Below, piece after piece: positions 7,939 through 15,663 of a stretch of 28,260 nt of DNA. How positions within the stretch are numbered: position 1 is the first letter of the stretch; each line of letters begins with the position of its first letter. The notes beneath the pieces are model-generated. The model did no database searches. It was not told the origin of the DNA and saw only the letters and a list, made by a program, of their open reading frames with translations. This stretch comes from a virus, in IMG/VR virus record IMGVR_UViG_3300050821_003433, positions 1 through 28,260 of that record; one strand, written 5' to 3'. The position numbers were made by a program, and so were the translations under genes.

Positions 7939-8034
7939 ATGGCGCCCATTATACAGCAACCGACTAAGCCTTTATGCCCTGTCTGCCTAGCCGGCCCATG
8001 TAAGGGCGGTGGGACTGGATGTAGAAATCCATGA
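7939..8034 (+). CDS. Tiny Cys-rich peptide (31 aa)
   Basis: The sequence reads from ATG 7939 to a stop that overlaps the next ATG (ATGA). The peptide has the spacing CPVC, then CKGGGTGC, as in a minimal zinc knuckle. The ribosome binding site is weak (TAAAG). The overlap with a second Cys-rich peptide supports it, but it is short enough to be chance. Confidence 0.35.
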   Translation: MAPIIQQPTKPLCPVCLAGPCKGGGTGCRNP

Positions 8035-8174
8035 GCAAGCGTAAGCCAATCATCTGTTGCGATTGCGGAGAGCGACCGGCGAAACTCTATTGTCGTTGCT
8101 GGGAATGCTTGGAAAAATGGGCAAAAGGATTCCCTAGACCCACCGCTGTGTCATGCCCATCGTTACAACGATAG
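8031..8174 (+). CDS. Small zinc-ribbon-like peptide (47 aa)
   Basis: The frame begins at ATG 8031, overlapping the previous short frame, and ends 22 bases inside the neck gene. It encodes six clustered cysteines (ICCDCGERPAKLYCRCWEC) followed by a basic/aromatic tail (LEKWAKGFPRP). This spacing resembles a zinc ribbon or zinc knuckle. It lies in a 224-base stretch between two larger genes and otherwise leaves little room for other elements. It resembles the Cys-rich gene at 480-701 in style only, not in alignable sequence. Confidence 0.45.
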   Translation: MSKRKPIICCDCGERPAKLYCRCWECLEKWAKGFPRPTAVSCPSLQR

Positions 8175-8905
8175 GTCCAACGCAATCCGACGCGCAGGCC
8201 GCACTTCGCGCGTGGCTGCTGGACTCCTTTCCGGCCGTGTCCGTTGTGGCAGCGCAGGCGAATCGGATTGCTGAGCCGACAGCGACGACCTTCATCGTCA
8301 TGACTCCAATCCTCTATCGGCGGAACGACACCAACCTCGACACCTATGCCGATGCCGTGTTTACCGGGTCGGTTGCGGGAAGCCTGATGACGGTTTCCGC
8401 GATGCGGGCGGGGAGCCATTCCATCTTGCCGAACTCCTTCCTGTTCGGCGTCAACGTTCCGACGGGAGTCGTCATCACATCGCAGGCGTCAGGGACTCCG
8501 GGCGGGACCGGGACCTACAATCTCAGCCAGTCATTCTCGCAATCATCCGAGACGCTAGCGAGCGGATCGCAAAACCTGCAGCTCAACGCAGAACTAACAA
8601 TTCAACTTGATTTTCACAGCGCGGATACTTCGGCTGCGGAAATGGCCGAGACGACATCGACGCTATTCCGCGATGACGTCGCCTGCACGTACTTCGCCGC
8701 GCTGCCGTCGCCGCAAAACCGAATCTTTCCGCTGTACGCCGACAATCCCGCGCAGCGACCGTTCATCAACGATCAGCAGCAGTATGAATGGCGATGGGTG
8801 CTCGACGTGTGTATGCAGGTCAACCAGATCGTTGCTATACCGAGGCAGTTCGCCGACACCGTGTCGATTACGCGAATCGCGGTCGACGAGTTTTATGTCC
8901 CCTGA
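8153..8905 (+). CDS. Phage neck/tail terminator protein (LIC_12616-type)
   Basis: This 250-residue protein probably joins the tail tube end to the neck. The N-terminus (QSDAQAALRAWLLDSFP) and the C-terminal region (LTIQLDFHSADTSAAEMAE, then YEWRWVLDVCMQVNQIV) match the LIC_12616/neck terminator family found just ahead of DUF3383 sheath genes. Residues ~70-138 are an insertion of the recurrent Gly/Ser/Thr beta domain (FTGSVAGSLMTVSAMRAG onward), placed in the loop between LDTYADAV and LQLNAELTIQ. Family members without this insert are correspondingly shorter. The start overlaps the small Cys-rich gene. The family call comes from motif memory and position. Confidence 0.75.
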   Translation: MPIVTTIGPTQSDAQAALRAWLLDSFPAVSVVAAQANRIAEPTATTFIVMTPILYRRNDTNLDTYADAVFTGSVAGSLMTVSAMRAGSHSILPNSFLFGVNVPTGVVITSQASGTPGGTGTYNLSQSFSQSSETLASGSQNLQLNAELTIQLDFHSADTSAAEMAETTSTLFRDDVACTYFAALPSPQNRIFPLYADNPAQRPFINDQQQYEWRWVLDVCMQVNQIVAIPRQFADTVSITRIAVDEFYVP

Positions 8906-8947
8906 TTCCATGGTAAGCGAGGAATCGTAAGGATGATGGAGGACTAA

Positions 8948-10951
8948 GTGGCAACTATTCCCGCCCGCGATATTGTCCAAGTAAATCCCGGAGTCCTCCC
9001 GGCGGGCGGCAATGCGCTCGACATCATCGGACTGATGCTGACGAACTCCACGCGGCCACCGATCGGCTCAATCGTGACGTTCGCGAGTGCCGCTGATGCA
9101 TCAGCGTACTTCGGGCTGGCCTCGACCGAGTTCTCGCTTGCGACGGTCTACTTCAACGGCTTCGACAATTCCCACAAGAAGCCGGGATCAATGCTGTGCG
9201 CGCAATACAATCAGGGTGCGGTCGACGCATTCCTGCGCGGCGGGTCGGTGGCGAGCCTGACGGTCGCGCAGCTCGCAGCGATCAACGGAACGCTGATCAT
9301 CACTGTGGACGGCTACGCGCGCAACGCCTCGGCCCTCAATCTGTCTGCTGCGACGAGCTTCTCAAGTGCGGCCGGCATCATTCAGACTGCCCTCAATGCG
9401 GGTGGTGCCAATCCCACCGTCGTGACATCGCTCACGTCAACCATCGCGGCCGGAACCTTCACCGCAACCGGATCGATCGCTGGAAACCTGCTCTATGTCA
9501 CGGCGGTGGGGTCCGGCTCCGTTGTCGTCGGCGGCACCATCACCGGCACGGGCGTTACGGCCTCGACGATCATCACCGGCCAGCAATCGGGCACGGCGAA
9601 CGGCATCGGCGTCTATACCGTCAACAACAATCAGGTCGTTGCTTCGACGTCGCTATCGGGCACCTATGGCACCATGACTGTCACTGCGCCCTCTTCGGGC
9701 ACGTGGTCGGTCGGCCAGACCGTATCCGGCGGCACAACGACGGTTGGAACGCAGGTTACCGCATTGGGGACGGGAACCGGCGGGGTTGGCACGTATATCG
9801 TCAGCCCGACTCAGACCGTGGCGTCGGCAACCCTCACGGGGGCAGGATCGAACGTCACGGTCACTTTTGACTCGACCTCGGGCGGATTCCTGATCACATC
9901 CGGGGTGATCGCGGCCAATTCGACCACGTCGACCATTGCCTATGCGACCGGGACCACGGCAGATCCGCTTAACCTGCGCCAGGCCGACGGCGCGGTGATC
10001 TCGCAGGGGTCGGCCGGACTGACGCCTGCCGCCTTCATGGCCGGCATCGTCGCGGTCACCGGAAATTGGGCGACCTTCTTCACGGTCGTTGACCCGGACT
10101 CCGGTTTAACCAGCGGCATCAACACGCAGAAGCAGGCATTCGCGGCGTGGGTCAATTCGACCAGCAATCAGTATTGCTATGTCTGCTGGGACAACGACAC
10201 CACGGTATCGACCGTTCTGCCATCGTCGACCAGCCTCGGCGATATCCTCGCGGCGGCTAACTCCTCGGGTGTCGCGCTGATCTGGGCTCCGGATGCCACG
10301 CAGGGGCCGATCAAGGCCGCATTCATCTCGGGCGCCGCAGCCTCTATTGATTTCAGCCAACTCAATGGCCGCATCACCTTCGCATTCCGGTCCCAGACTG
10401 GGCTCGTAGCCGACGTCACCAACCAGACCGTTGCCCATAATCTCGGCGGCGATCCGCAGGCGATCGGTTCTCGCGGGAATTTCTATAACTTCTACGGCGT
10501 GTATGCGACGCGGTCTCAGAGCTTCGTTTTTTTCAATCGGGGCTTCGTGAGTGGGCCATTCTTGTGGTTGGACTCCTACATCGACCAGATTTGGCTTAAT
10601 AACGCGCTGCAGCAAGCGTTGATGGAGCTTTTGGTCAACGTCTACTCAATCCCCTACAACAACACTGGATATGCGCTGATTGAGGCGGCGTGCCTAGACT
10701 CGATCAACGCTGCCGTGAACTTCGGCGCTATCCGCCAAGGCATCACGCTGTCGAACGCGCAGATTGCCGAACTGAATTTCCAGGCCGGTATCGACATCTC
10801 GCAGCCGATTCAGACGCAGGGCTGGTACCTACAGGTGAAAGATCCGGGCGCCCAGGTCCGCGCCGCGCGGGCCTCGCCTAGCTGCACGCTTTGGTACACC
10901 GATGGCCAGAGCGTCCAAGCAATCATTCTCGCAAGCATCGAGATCCAGTAA
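8948..10951 (+). CDS. Contractile tail sheath protein (DUF3383)
   Basis: This 667-residue protein polymerises around the tail tube and contracts on infection. It starts with GTG, preceded by GGAGGA at 8938-8943. The N-terminus (DIVQVNPGVLPAGGNALDII), the segment VTFDSTSGGFLITSG, the segment NWATFFTVVDPDSG and the C-terminus (GWYLQVKDPGAQVRA) match the DUF3383 sheath family. Residues ~169-301 hold two consecutive copies of the recurrent Gly/Thr beta domain between the helix SAAGIIQTALNAGG and the strand VTFDSTSGG. This makes it longer than the ~500 residues usual for the family. The tube gene follows after 9 bases, as is normal for these phages. Confidence 0.9.
   Translation: MATIPARDIVQVNPGVLPAGGNALDIIGLMLTNSTRPPIGSIVTFASAADASAYFGLASTEFSLATVYFNGFDNSHKKPGSMLCAQYNQGAVDAFLRGGSVASLTVAQLAAINGTLIITVDGYARNASALNLSAATSFSSAAGIIQTALNAGGANPTVVTSLTSTIAAGTFTATGSIAGNLLYVTAVGSGSVVVGGTITGTGVTASTIITGQQSGTANGIGVYTVNNNQVVASTSLSGTYGTMTVTAPSSGTWSVGQTVSGGTTTVGTQVTALGTGTGGVGTYIVSPTQTVASATLTGAGSNVTVTFDSTSGGFLITSGVIAANSTTSTIAYATGTTADPLNLRQADGAVISQGSAGLTPAAFMAGIVAVTGNWATFFTVVDPDSGLTSGINTQKQAFAAWVNSTSNQYCYVCWDNDTTVSTVLPSSTSLGDILAAANSSGVALIWAPDATQGPIKAAFISGAAASIDFSQLNGRITFAFRSQTGLVADVTNQTVAHNLGGDPQAIGSRGNFYNFYGVYATRSQSFVFFNRGFVSGPFLWLDSYIDQIWLNNALQQALMELLVNVYSIPYNNTGYALIEAACLDSINAAVNFGAIRQGITLSNAQIAELNFQAGIDISQPIQTQGWYLQVKDPGAQVRAARASPSCTLWYTDGQSVQAIILASIEIQ
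9452..9850 (+). repeat. Two tandem copies of a recurrent beta domain inside the sheath gene
   Basis: Copy one (about 9452-9661) and copy two (about 9662-9850) share the pattern of a first strand pair, then VGGTITGTGVTAST or VGQTVSGGTTTVGT, then GVGTYIVS-type residues, then QTVASATLTG or QVVASTSLSG. Similar units occur at about 7521-7713, 8360-8568 and 17798-17983. They lie at loops of conserved structural proteins and appear as protein-level, not exact DNA-level, repeats. Confidence 0.8.
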
Positions 10952-10960
10952 GGGGCGAAT

Positions 10961-11395
10961 ATGGCTTCGATCACCTCTGCAAATACGATCATCATGATGT
11001 CGGTGGTCGGGGTCTTTAACTCGCCGGTTCAAATGCAGCAGTTCGCGGCCGATGACATCTTCGGGAACGACTCCATCCCAGGGTCAGAAGTTGCCATGGG
11101 TGTAGACGGGCACATGACAGCCGGTTTTGTGTTTGCCCCGATCCCTTGGTCAATCCACCTGATGGGCGACGCTACGCCATCAACTGATTTGTTCGATGGA
11201 TGGTATTTGGCAAACAAGAAACAGGTCGACGTTTTCTATGCCAACGCCACGATCCTGATGCCGAGTTTAAGCAAGAAGTACACGCTAACGCGCGGCGCGC
11301 TGACAAACTACAAGGTGATGCCGGACGCCGGGAAAACGATACGGACCCGCACCTATACCGTCACGTGGCAAAGCATCGCCCCGTCAAATCTGTAA
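10961..11395 (+). CDS. Tail tube protein (DUF3277-type)
   Basis: This 144-residue protein forms the inner tail tube. It lies directly downstream of the sheath gene, and the sequence (FNSPVQMQQFAADDIFGND, then MGVDGHMTAGFVFAPIPWSI, then RTRTYTVTWQSI) matches the small tube family DUF3277 that follows DUF3383 sheaths. The size fits the family. AGGGG precedes the ATG. The tail assembly chaperone and tape measure genes that follow are in the standard myophage order. It does not carry the beta-domain insert found in its neighbours, as expected for a protein that is buried under the sheath. Confidence 0.85.
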   Translation: MASITSANTIIMMSVVGVFNSPVQMQQFAADDIFGNDSIPGSEVAMGVDGHMTAGFVFAPIPWSIHLMGDATPSTDLFDGWYLANKKQVDVFYANATILMPSLSKKYTLTRGALTNYKVMPDAGKTIRTRTYTVTWQSIAPSNL

Positions 11396-11419
11396 CATAA
11401 ACAAGGGGTTGGTCTTTGT

Positions 11420-11833
11420 ATGAGAAAGACCGAGATCGTTACTATCGCGTTCGAGGGTCGCGATAAGGGAAAGCAATTTCTGCTTACAGAGAAGCCAGCT
11501 ATGCGGGCCGAGAAGTGGGCTCTGCGAGCTATTCTAGTTTTGTCGCACGCTGGTGCAGATCTTCCCGAAGGCGCGTCAAGCGGCGGCATGGCCGCATTCG
11601 CCCATGAAGGTCTTAAGGCGCTGAATAGGCTAAAATTCGATGAAGCAGAACCACTTCTAGATGAGATGTGGGAGTGTGTTCAGGTAATTCCGGACCCGAA
11701 AAACCCGCAAATTGTCCGCCCACTCATGTTACACGGAGTGGAGGGCGATGACATTGAAGAAGTAACGACGATACTTCTTCTTCGCGAACGTGTTTTTAAC
11801 CTGCACACTGCTTTTTTTTTCAAAGAAAGATAA
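11420..11833 (+). CDS. Tail assembly chaperone, short form (gpG-like)
   Basis: This 137-residue soluble, helical protein lies between the tube and the tape measure genes, the place of tail assembly chaperones in most tailed phages. AGGGG-type purines (about 11403-11407) lie upstream of the ATG. The N-terminus (KTEIVTIAFEGRDKGKQFLL, then EKPAMRAEKWALRAILVLS) resembles chaperones of this group, which bind the tape measure protein during tail assembly. The frame ends just after a run of nine T residues. A second frame then stays open to the tape measure gene and is reached by a -1 shift, so the short form is the product when no shift occurs. Confidence 0.8.
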   Translation: MRKTEIVTIAFEGRDKGKQFLLTEKPAMRAEKWALRAILVLSHAGADLPEGASSGGMAAFAHEGLKALNRLKFDEAEPLLDEMWECVQVIPDPKNPQIVRPLMLHGVEGDDIEEVTTILLLRERVFNLHTAFFFKER

Positions 11834-12069
11834 TCGAGGCCGAACTTCGAATCGCGCTGCTGATCGACGACATTCCGGGGATAGTAGAATACGGGAATGT
11901 CCCTCCAATAATCGGAGCAGTGATATCGGCCGACAAGGCTACTCTCCACGAGTGCGACACGGTCTATTCCGTGGAAGACGTATATCTTATGCTGGAAGTC
12001 ATCATCATCGACGCGCACAACAAGCGCGTCGCGGACGAGTGGCACCGCAAGCAGCAGCCGCAGAGGTAG
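11420..12069 (+). CDS. Tail assembly chaperone, -1 frameshift fusion (gpGT-like)
   Basis: Translation that slips back one base on the T-run at 11812-11820 continues in a second frame to TAG at 12067-12069. With slippage at TTT-TTT (11813-11818), the fusion has 216 residues: 133 in frame zero and 83 in the -1 frame. The added part reads FQRKIIEAELRIALLIDD, then YSVEDVYLMLEVIIIDAHNK, ending RKQQPQR. The -1 frame has no good start of its own and only opens after a TAA at 11797-11799, so it overlaps frame zero by 34 bases, right around the slip site. The tape measure ATG follows 3 bases after its stop. This is the classic G/GT arrangement. Confidence 0.8.
11812..11820 (+). other. Programmed -1 frameshift slippery site (T9)
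   Basis: A run of nine T, read in frame zero as GCT TTT TTT TTC, allows both ribosomal-site tRNAs to re-pair after a one-base slip (T TTT TTT heptamer at 11812-11818). The run is flanked by the only short overlap between the two frames. It could also cause transcriptional slippage. No obvious strong downstream hairpin was recognised by eye. Confidence 0.75.
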
Positions 12070-12072
12070 GAC

Positions 12073-13842
12073 ATGCCGAGCGTCATCGACTCTTTAGTCG
12101 TCACGCTGAAACTAGATGCTTCGCAGTTCACCGCGGAGCAGAAGAAGGCTGTCTCTAGCCTGAAGCAATTTGAGCAGGATGCTAACAAGCACGCCCAAAA
12201 TGCGACTAAGGGCATCGACGATATGGTCGGTGCGTTCAAGGATTTGCAGGGACGTCTACTAGCGATCGGCGCGCTTATCACGGCTGGGCTCGGCTTCAAC
12301 CGACTGATTCAGGACGTCACTAGGGCCAACACAGAGCTTGGGCAACTCTCCAAGACTCTCGACATCTCAGCCCAGAATCTAAGTGCGTGGGACCACGTCG
12401 GCAGAACTGTCGGCGCCGCAACCAACGAGATGTCCAAGGGCATCAAGAAGTTTGATGATGAGCTTGCTCGGTTCAGAGCAGGCATGGACAGCGACCTCCT
12501 CGCATGGATGGGGACGGTCGGAATCGATGTCCGTAATATGCGGACAGGCGAGGACGTCGCGAGGGGGCTGAATAGATATTACGAGCAACAAGCGGCAAAA
12601 GGCCCCATGCAAGGGAGAGACGCCGCCTTTCAGATACAGAATTTTTCCGGCGCGGGTCAGGGCCTACTAAGCGGCCTTATGCTTTCTCCGCAGGAGTTGG
12701 AGAAGCGTCTCGCATTCGGGAAAAAGTTCGCACCCACGCAATCGGATATCGACAAATTCACTAAGCTAAATCAGGCGTTCGGCGACCTCTTGACGGTCAT
12801 CGACAAGATTACGCGCGACGCGCTTATGCCGTTTATTGATGCCCTCACAAAGGTTCTAAAAAAGATTACGGACTGGCTCATCTGGTGGGCTGGAAGCGAC
12901 TCGAATGCCCCGGATGCCGCTGGAAAAGCATTGAGCCAAATGGGCTATTCTGAGTTGGCACCCAATTCGAGAAATCCGAGCCTGCTATCGCGTGGATGGA
13001 ACAAAGTGAAAGGATGGCTTGGCTATGGTGGCGGTGGTGGTGCCGCAAACGACAACACGCCAACTGAAGGCGGATCTGCATTCTTAAGCCAGCAGAGACA
13101 AGCGTTCACACAGCAGTTGAATGATCCCGGCGTGCGAGAACGCGTCAAAGGCATGGCTGTACTAGAGGGGACTCCAGTTCAGACAATAGAAAGTCTAGCG
13201 AACCGTTTCGGTTATGTGAACGAAGAAAGAGCAAAGCAAGGTCTCCCACCGCTTACAGTCGACCAAATGCTAAACAGTGGATTTTATGGTCCCATCAATC
13301 AAGGTAGACTTCCCGGAGCTATCTCACAACTGAGAAACAACAGCGAATTGTCGCAGCGGATGGATGCCGCAGTGAACAGAGTAACTGGCGGCAGCAATAC
13401 CATCAGCGGCTATACGGACCAAGGATTGCCGACCGATCCGAACGGATGGCGCCTGCCGCAGGTCCGCCAGGGCGGAAATGTGTTCAATGATTGGAATGGT
13501 GGTCCCGGCGGCAGCGCGGCGGCTGCGGCCTATCGTCAACGGTTGATGGAAGGCGTATCGAAACCTGCATGGTCTGGCCCACGTTTGCGCGTAACACCAG
13601 GGGCAGACGAAGCACCTACATTCAACGACCTGTGGAATAACCGCATCGGGATCGGTGCAAAGACATCGATGCTTCGCGGCGGCGATACCTCCAACACCAA
13701 TAACTCGAACACAACGACGAATATCGGTTCGATGAATGTCTCGGTGCCGCCCGGTGCGGACCCGAGCGCCTATGCCGACGGCATCTCGCGGCGGTTGGCT
13801 GATTACGACAACATCCAGAACGCAAACACGGGGCTCGTGTGA
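12073..13842 (+). CDS. Tail tape measure protein
   Basis: This 589-residue protein sets tail length and may help DNA passage. It begins with AGAGGTAGG just upstream of ATG. The N-terminal ~55 residues are coiled-coil-like (SLVVTLKLDASQFTAEQKKA), followed by a hydrophobic segment (~61-79, LLAIGALITAGLGF), long helical regions, a second hydrophobic stretch near residue 255-275 (LTKVLKKITDWLIWWAG) and a Gly-rich hinge (~317-322). The C-terminus (NIGSMNVSVPPGADPSAYAD) is of a type common in tape measure proteins. The region at residues ~360-500 (NRFGYVNEERAKQGLPPLTV onward) may be a separate domain that I cannot identify. It is short for the family, so the tail should be fairly short. Confidence 0.85.
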   Translation: MPSVIDSLVVTLKLDASQFTAEQKKAVSSLKQFEQDANKHAQNATKGIDDMVGAFKDLQGRLLAIGALITAGLGFNRLIQDVTRANTELGQLSKTLDISAQNLSAWDHVGRTVGAATNEMSKGIKKFDDELARFRAGMDSDLLAWMGTVGIDVRNMRTGEDVARGLNRYYEQQAAKGPMQGRDAAFQIQNFSGAGQGLLSGLMLSPQELEKRLAFGKKFAPTQSDIDKFTKLNQAFGDLLTVIDKITRDALMPFIDALTKVLKKITDWLIWWAGSDSNAPDAAGKALSQMGYSELAPNSRNPSLLSRGWNKVKGWLGYGGGGGAANDNTPTEGGSAFLSQQRQAFTQQLNDPGVRERVKGMAVLEGTPVQTIESLANRFGYVNEERAKQGLPPLTVDQMLNSGFYGPINQGRLPGAISQLRNNSELSQRMDAAVNRVTGGSNTISGYTDQGLPTDPNGWRLPQVRQGGNVFNDWNGGPGGSAAAAAYRQRLMEGVSKPAWSGPRLRVTPGADEAPTFNDLWNNRIGIGAKTSMLRGGDTSNTNNSNTTTNIGSMNVSVPPGADPSAYADGISRRLADYDNIQNANTGLV

Positions 13843-13843
13843 G

Positions 13844-14440
13844 ATGGCACTTCCGGCCGGTGTCCCTTCCCTTTTGTTTCCATCTGACGCGGCGTCGTTC
13901 CTGTCGTTTGTCGCTCTGACGGTTGATACATTCATTGGCTACGGTGCCGGACAGCCGCCGCAGTGGGGCGTCTTTCAGGATGGTGTCCCCGTTGTGATAG
14001 CCGACACCGTGACGGAGTTTGGCTATCAGCAGGACTGGTCTATTTCCGATTATCCGGTCGAACGGGGCGGATTTGAGAGTTACGACAAGGTCAACAGCCC
14101 TTTCAAAATCCGTATTCAGTTTGTATCGGGGGGCGACGAGTCCAACCGACAAACGCTTTTGGACTCGATCGCTGCGATAGGCGACACGACTGACGTCTAT
14201 GACGTGGTGACTCCGACGGCGTTCTATTCAAGCCTGAATGTCGAGCACTACGATTATAGGAGGACATCGCGCAACGGCCTTGGGCTCCTGATCGTCGATG
14301 TACATTTTATCGAAATCCGCGAGGACCAAGCAAACGGCTTCCAGAATCCGGTATCGCCGAGCGGGTTCGCGGCGCAGCCGACCGGCAATGTCCAGGCTAA
14401 AGATGTCCCTAGCAATACTCTCCAGACGAGTCCGCAGTGA
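13844..14440 (+). CDS. Baseplate protein, Dit-like
   Basis: This 198-residue protein starts at ATG 13844, one base after the tape measure stop; the frame is open further upstream, but that part is a shadow of the tape measure gene. The sequence (VPVVIADTVTEFGYQQDWSI, SDYPVERGGFESYDKV, DVYDVVTPTAFYSSLNVEHY, then GLGLLIVDVHFIEIRE) matches the distal-tail/Dit-like or LysM-less tail-tip group placed directly after tape measure genes in small myophages. Such proteins form the hub ring that links the tube to the baseplate. The last ~30 residues look disordered. Family naming is from motifs and position, not from a search. Confidence 0.75.
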   Translation: MALPAGVPSLLFPSDAASFLSFVALTVDTFIGYGAGQPPQWGVFQDGVPVVIADTVTEFGYQQDWSISDYPVERGGFESYDKVNSPFKIRIQFVSGGDESNRQTLLDSIAAIGDTTDVYDVVTPTAFYSSLNVEHYDYRRTSRNGLGLLIVDVHFIEIREDQANGFQNPVSPSGFAAQPTGNVQAKDVPSNTLQTSPQ

Positions 14441-14775
14441 TGGAACTTATTCCACTCCAAGCCATCCCAGCGCAGAACGTCGAGACCACGCTCGCCAATC
14501 AGTCGGTGATTCTGAGAGTTTATCAGCTCCGAACTGGGATGTTCATCGACGTCACGGTCACGGGAGTTTTGGAGATTGGTGCGGTAATCTGCAACAACAT
14601 GACCCTGATTATCCGCAATGCGTATCTGAACCGGAATGTTGGGTTCGAGGGCGATTTTGTATTTCAGGATACGCAGGGCAGTACGAACCCAGTCTTTCCG
14701 GGTCTCGGGACCCGCTACCAGCTTTTGTATCTATCGCCGGATGACCTGACGACGTTCGGAGTCGCCGACACATGA
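14440..14775 (+). CDS. Baseplate plug protein (Pam3 gp18-like)
   Basis: This 111-residue protein starts at the ATG overlapping the upstream TGA (TGATG); a GTG at 14437 would add one residue. It closely follows the plug family pattern: ELIPLQAIPAQNVETTLANQ, ILRVYQLRTGMFIDV, GAVICNNMTLIIRNAYL, GDFVFQDTQGSTNPVFPGLG, RYQLLYL. In structures of simple myophage baseplates this protein closes the central channel and contacts the hub. It is coupled to the hub gene by ATGA. Length and gene order fit the family. Confidence 0.85.
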   Translation: MELIPLQAIPAQNVETTLANQSVILRVYQLRTGMFIDVTVTGVLEIGAVICNNMTLIIRNAYLNRNVGFEGDFVFQDTQGSTNPVFPGLGTRYQLLYLSPDDLTTFGVADT

Positions 14776-15653
14776 CGTTTACGCGCCGATTCATTGATGT
14801 GACATTCTTCGGCGATCAGGTCGGAACGCTCACGTTCAACGCGCGTGACAAATATGCATTGCGGGTTCATGCGCGGATCATGAAGGCTGGCGGCGTCAAT
14901 CTGAGCAAGCTTCAACTTGAAATCAGAGGACTATCGCTCCAGCACATCAACCAGTTATCGACGTTCGGCGCGGTAATTCATCCAAACTACAATACCAAGA
15001 TCAAGGTCGATGCCGGTGACGACATCAACGGAATGTCGACCGTCTTCCTTGGTCGGATACAGCAGGCATGGGCGGATATGAAGGCGATGCCGGATTGTCC
15101 GTTTCATGTCATTGCGTCGATAGGTGGGGATGCTGGCACGATGCGGGCTGATCCGACCAGTTTCTCAGGTCCGACTGACGCCGCGACTATGATGAAGCAA
15201 ATTGCAGGAAAGGCCGGCTATGGATTCAGAAATTTTGGACTCAATCAGAAGATCGCCGATCCGTATTTCTGGGGCTCGCCATGGAAGCAGATCAGGGAGA
15301 TTGCCGATGCGTGCAATGCTGAATGCATTTTTGAGAATGATCAGCTTTTGGTCTGGCCCTACAGCGGATCATCCGAGCAAAACCTCATCATTTCGCCTGG
15401 GACGGGGCTACGTGACTATCCGTCCTGGACAAAGTACGGAGTTCAGGTGCGGTACGAGTTTCATAAGGAAATTCCCTATCGGTCACTGATGACCATCCAA
15501 GGCAGCCAGATCACGCAGGCCAACGCACAATGGATGATTATCCGCATCGACTATGATTTGCAGTCCAACACACCGCATGGGCAATGGTTCGCTATCCTCG
15601 ACGGATGGGACCCTAAGAATGCGCAAGGTGGTTTCTCTCCACCTCCAATTTAA
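14772..15653 (+). CDS. Baseplate hub protein
   Basis: This 293-residue protein is the central baseplate hub, related in role to T4 gp27 and Mu gp44. The start overlaps the plug gene stop (ATGA). It has the hub pattern of a first beta domain (LSKLQLEIRGLSLQHINQLS), then VFLGRIQQAWADMKAMPDCP, a second domain with TDAATMMKQIAGKAGYGF, and a conserved ending (ITQANAQWMIIRIDYDLQSN, then GQWFAILDG). The neighbours are the plug upstream and the Gp138-type spike downstream, which are its physical partners in such baseplates. Nothing looks broken. Confidence 0.85.
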   Translation: MTFTRRFIDVTFFGDQVGTLTFNARDKYALRVHARIMKAGGVNLSKLQLEIRGLSLQHINQLSTFGAVIHPNYNTKIKVDAGDDINGMSTVFLGRIQQAWADMKAMPDCPFHVIASIGGDAGTMRADPTSFSGPTDAATMMKQIAGKAGYGFRNFGLNQKIADPYFWGSPWKQIREIADACNAECIFENDQLLVWPYSGSSEQNLIISPGTGLRDYPSWTKYGVQVRYEFHKEIPYRSLMTIQGSQITQANAQWMIIRIDYDLQSNTPHGQWFAILDGWDPKNAQGGFSPPPI

Positions 15654-15663
15654 AGGGAACCAC

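Noticed and set aside
11790-12158. Plus-strand open frame covering the chaperone-tape measure junction
   Set aside because: It is a third frame with His/Arg-rich composition. The meaningful extension is in the -1 frame ending at 12069.
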